This document shows positions 5,412-5,425 of a DNA stretch of 5,425 nucleotides, piece by piece. The notes under the pieces were generated by a model that worked only from the letters and a program-made list of their open reading frames with translations, was not told the origin of the DNA and ran no database searches. Position 1 is the stretch's first letter. Every line of letters begins with the position of its first letter. Source of the DNA: JALVIU01 sp964462295 (lineage in GTDB: Bacteria; Atribacterota; JALVIU01); contig CAYWXH010000101.1 of NCBI GenBank assembly GCA_964462295.1, forward strand, positions 1-5,425, read 5' to 3'. The translations under genes were made by a program, and so were the position numbers.

Positions 5412-5425
5412 GTACCAGAGATTGC
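5412..5425. repeat. palindromic repeat fragment cut by the window edge
   Basis: GTACCAGAGATTGC matches the central part of copies A and C (around 78-91 and 242-255), including AGAGATTGC identical to 83-91. No matching left half is present between 5358 and 5411. It is therefore a half-copy, or a copy whose left part has decayed. The stretch 5358-5411 otherwise shows nothing, and I see no clear GC-rich terminator stem after the acetyltransferase gene. Confidence 0.6.

Overview
This is a short stretch of an AT-rich bacterial chromosome, probably from a draft or metagenome assembly, because two blocks of exactly 100 N interrupt coding sequence. It carries one rightward operon of shikimate-pathway (aromatic amino acid) genes: aroE, aroC, aroK, aroB, a PD-(D/E)XK nuclease of the Rpn family, aroQ and a GNAT acetyltransferase. 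Heavy use of ATA and AGA codons and many Lys/Glu/Ile residues fit a thermophile or other low-GC bacterium. From memory, the order aroE-aroC-aroK(B)-aroQ matches the aro operon of Thermotoga, where aroK and aroB are fused. That makes a Thermotogota-like or similar deep-branching thermophilic lineage plausible, but the taxon is not proven here.

Layout: positions 1-300 hold a cluster of palindromic, MITE/REP-like repeats (ends GTCATTGCGAG / CTCGCAATGAC) and no credible gene. A near-consensus sigma70-type promoter (312-340) follows. Next comes a short leader containing a 16-bp palindrome that matches the ParB centromere site parS at 15 of 16 positions (355-370), then aroE. The genes after it are packed tightly, with overlaps of 25 and 17 nt, gaps of 14, 8 and 0 nt, and a ribosome-binding site before each start. 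The window closes with a fragment of the same repeat family, so the operon is bracketed by repeat copies.

Function: AroB makes 3-dehydroquinate, AroQ dehydrates it, AroE reduces dehydroshikimate, AroK phosphorylates shikimate and AroC makes chorismate. DAHP synthase and AroA (EPSP synthase) are not in the window. Both N blocks look too short for the protein sequence they replace (about 60 residues of AroC; the end of AroK plus roughly the first half of AroB), so frames across them mean nothing.

Two points stand out. First, the parS-like site sits between the promoter and the start codon of a biosynthetic operon. Second, the Rpn-family gene between aroB and aroQ contains the strongest Shine-Dalgarno sequence seen in the window (4172-4180). 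It lies just ahead of an in-frame ATG that would release the C-terminal 82 residues as a separate protein, the arrangement described for E. coli Rpn toxin nucleases and their intragenic RpnS antitoxins.
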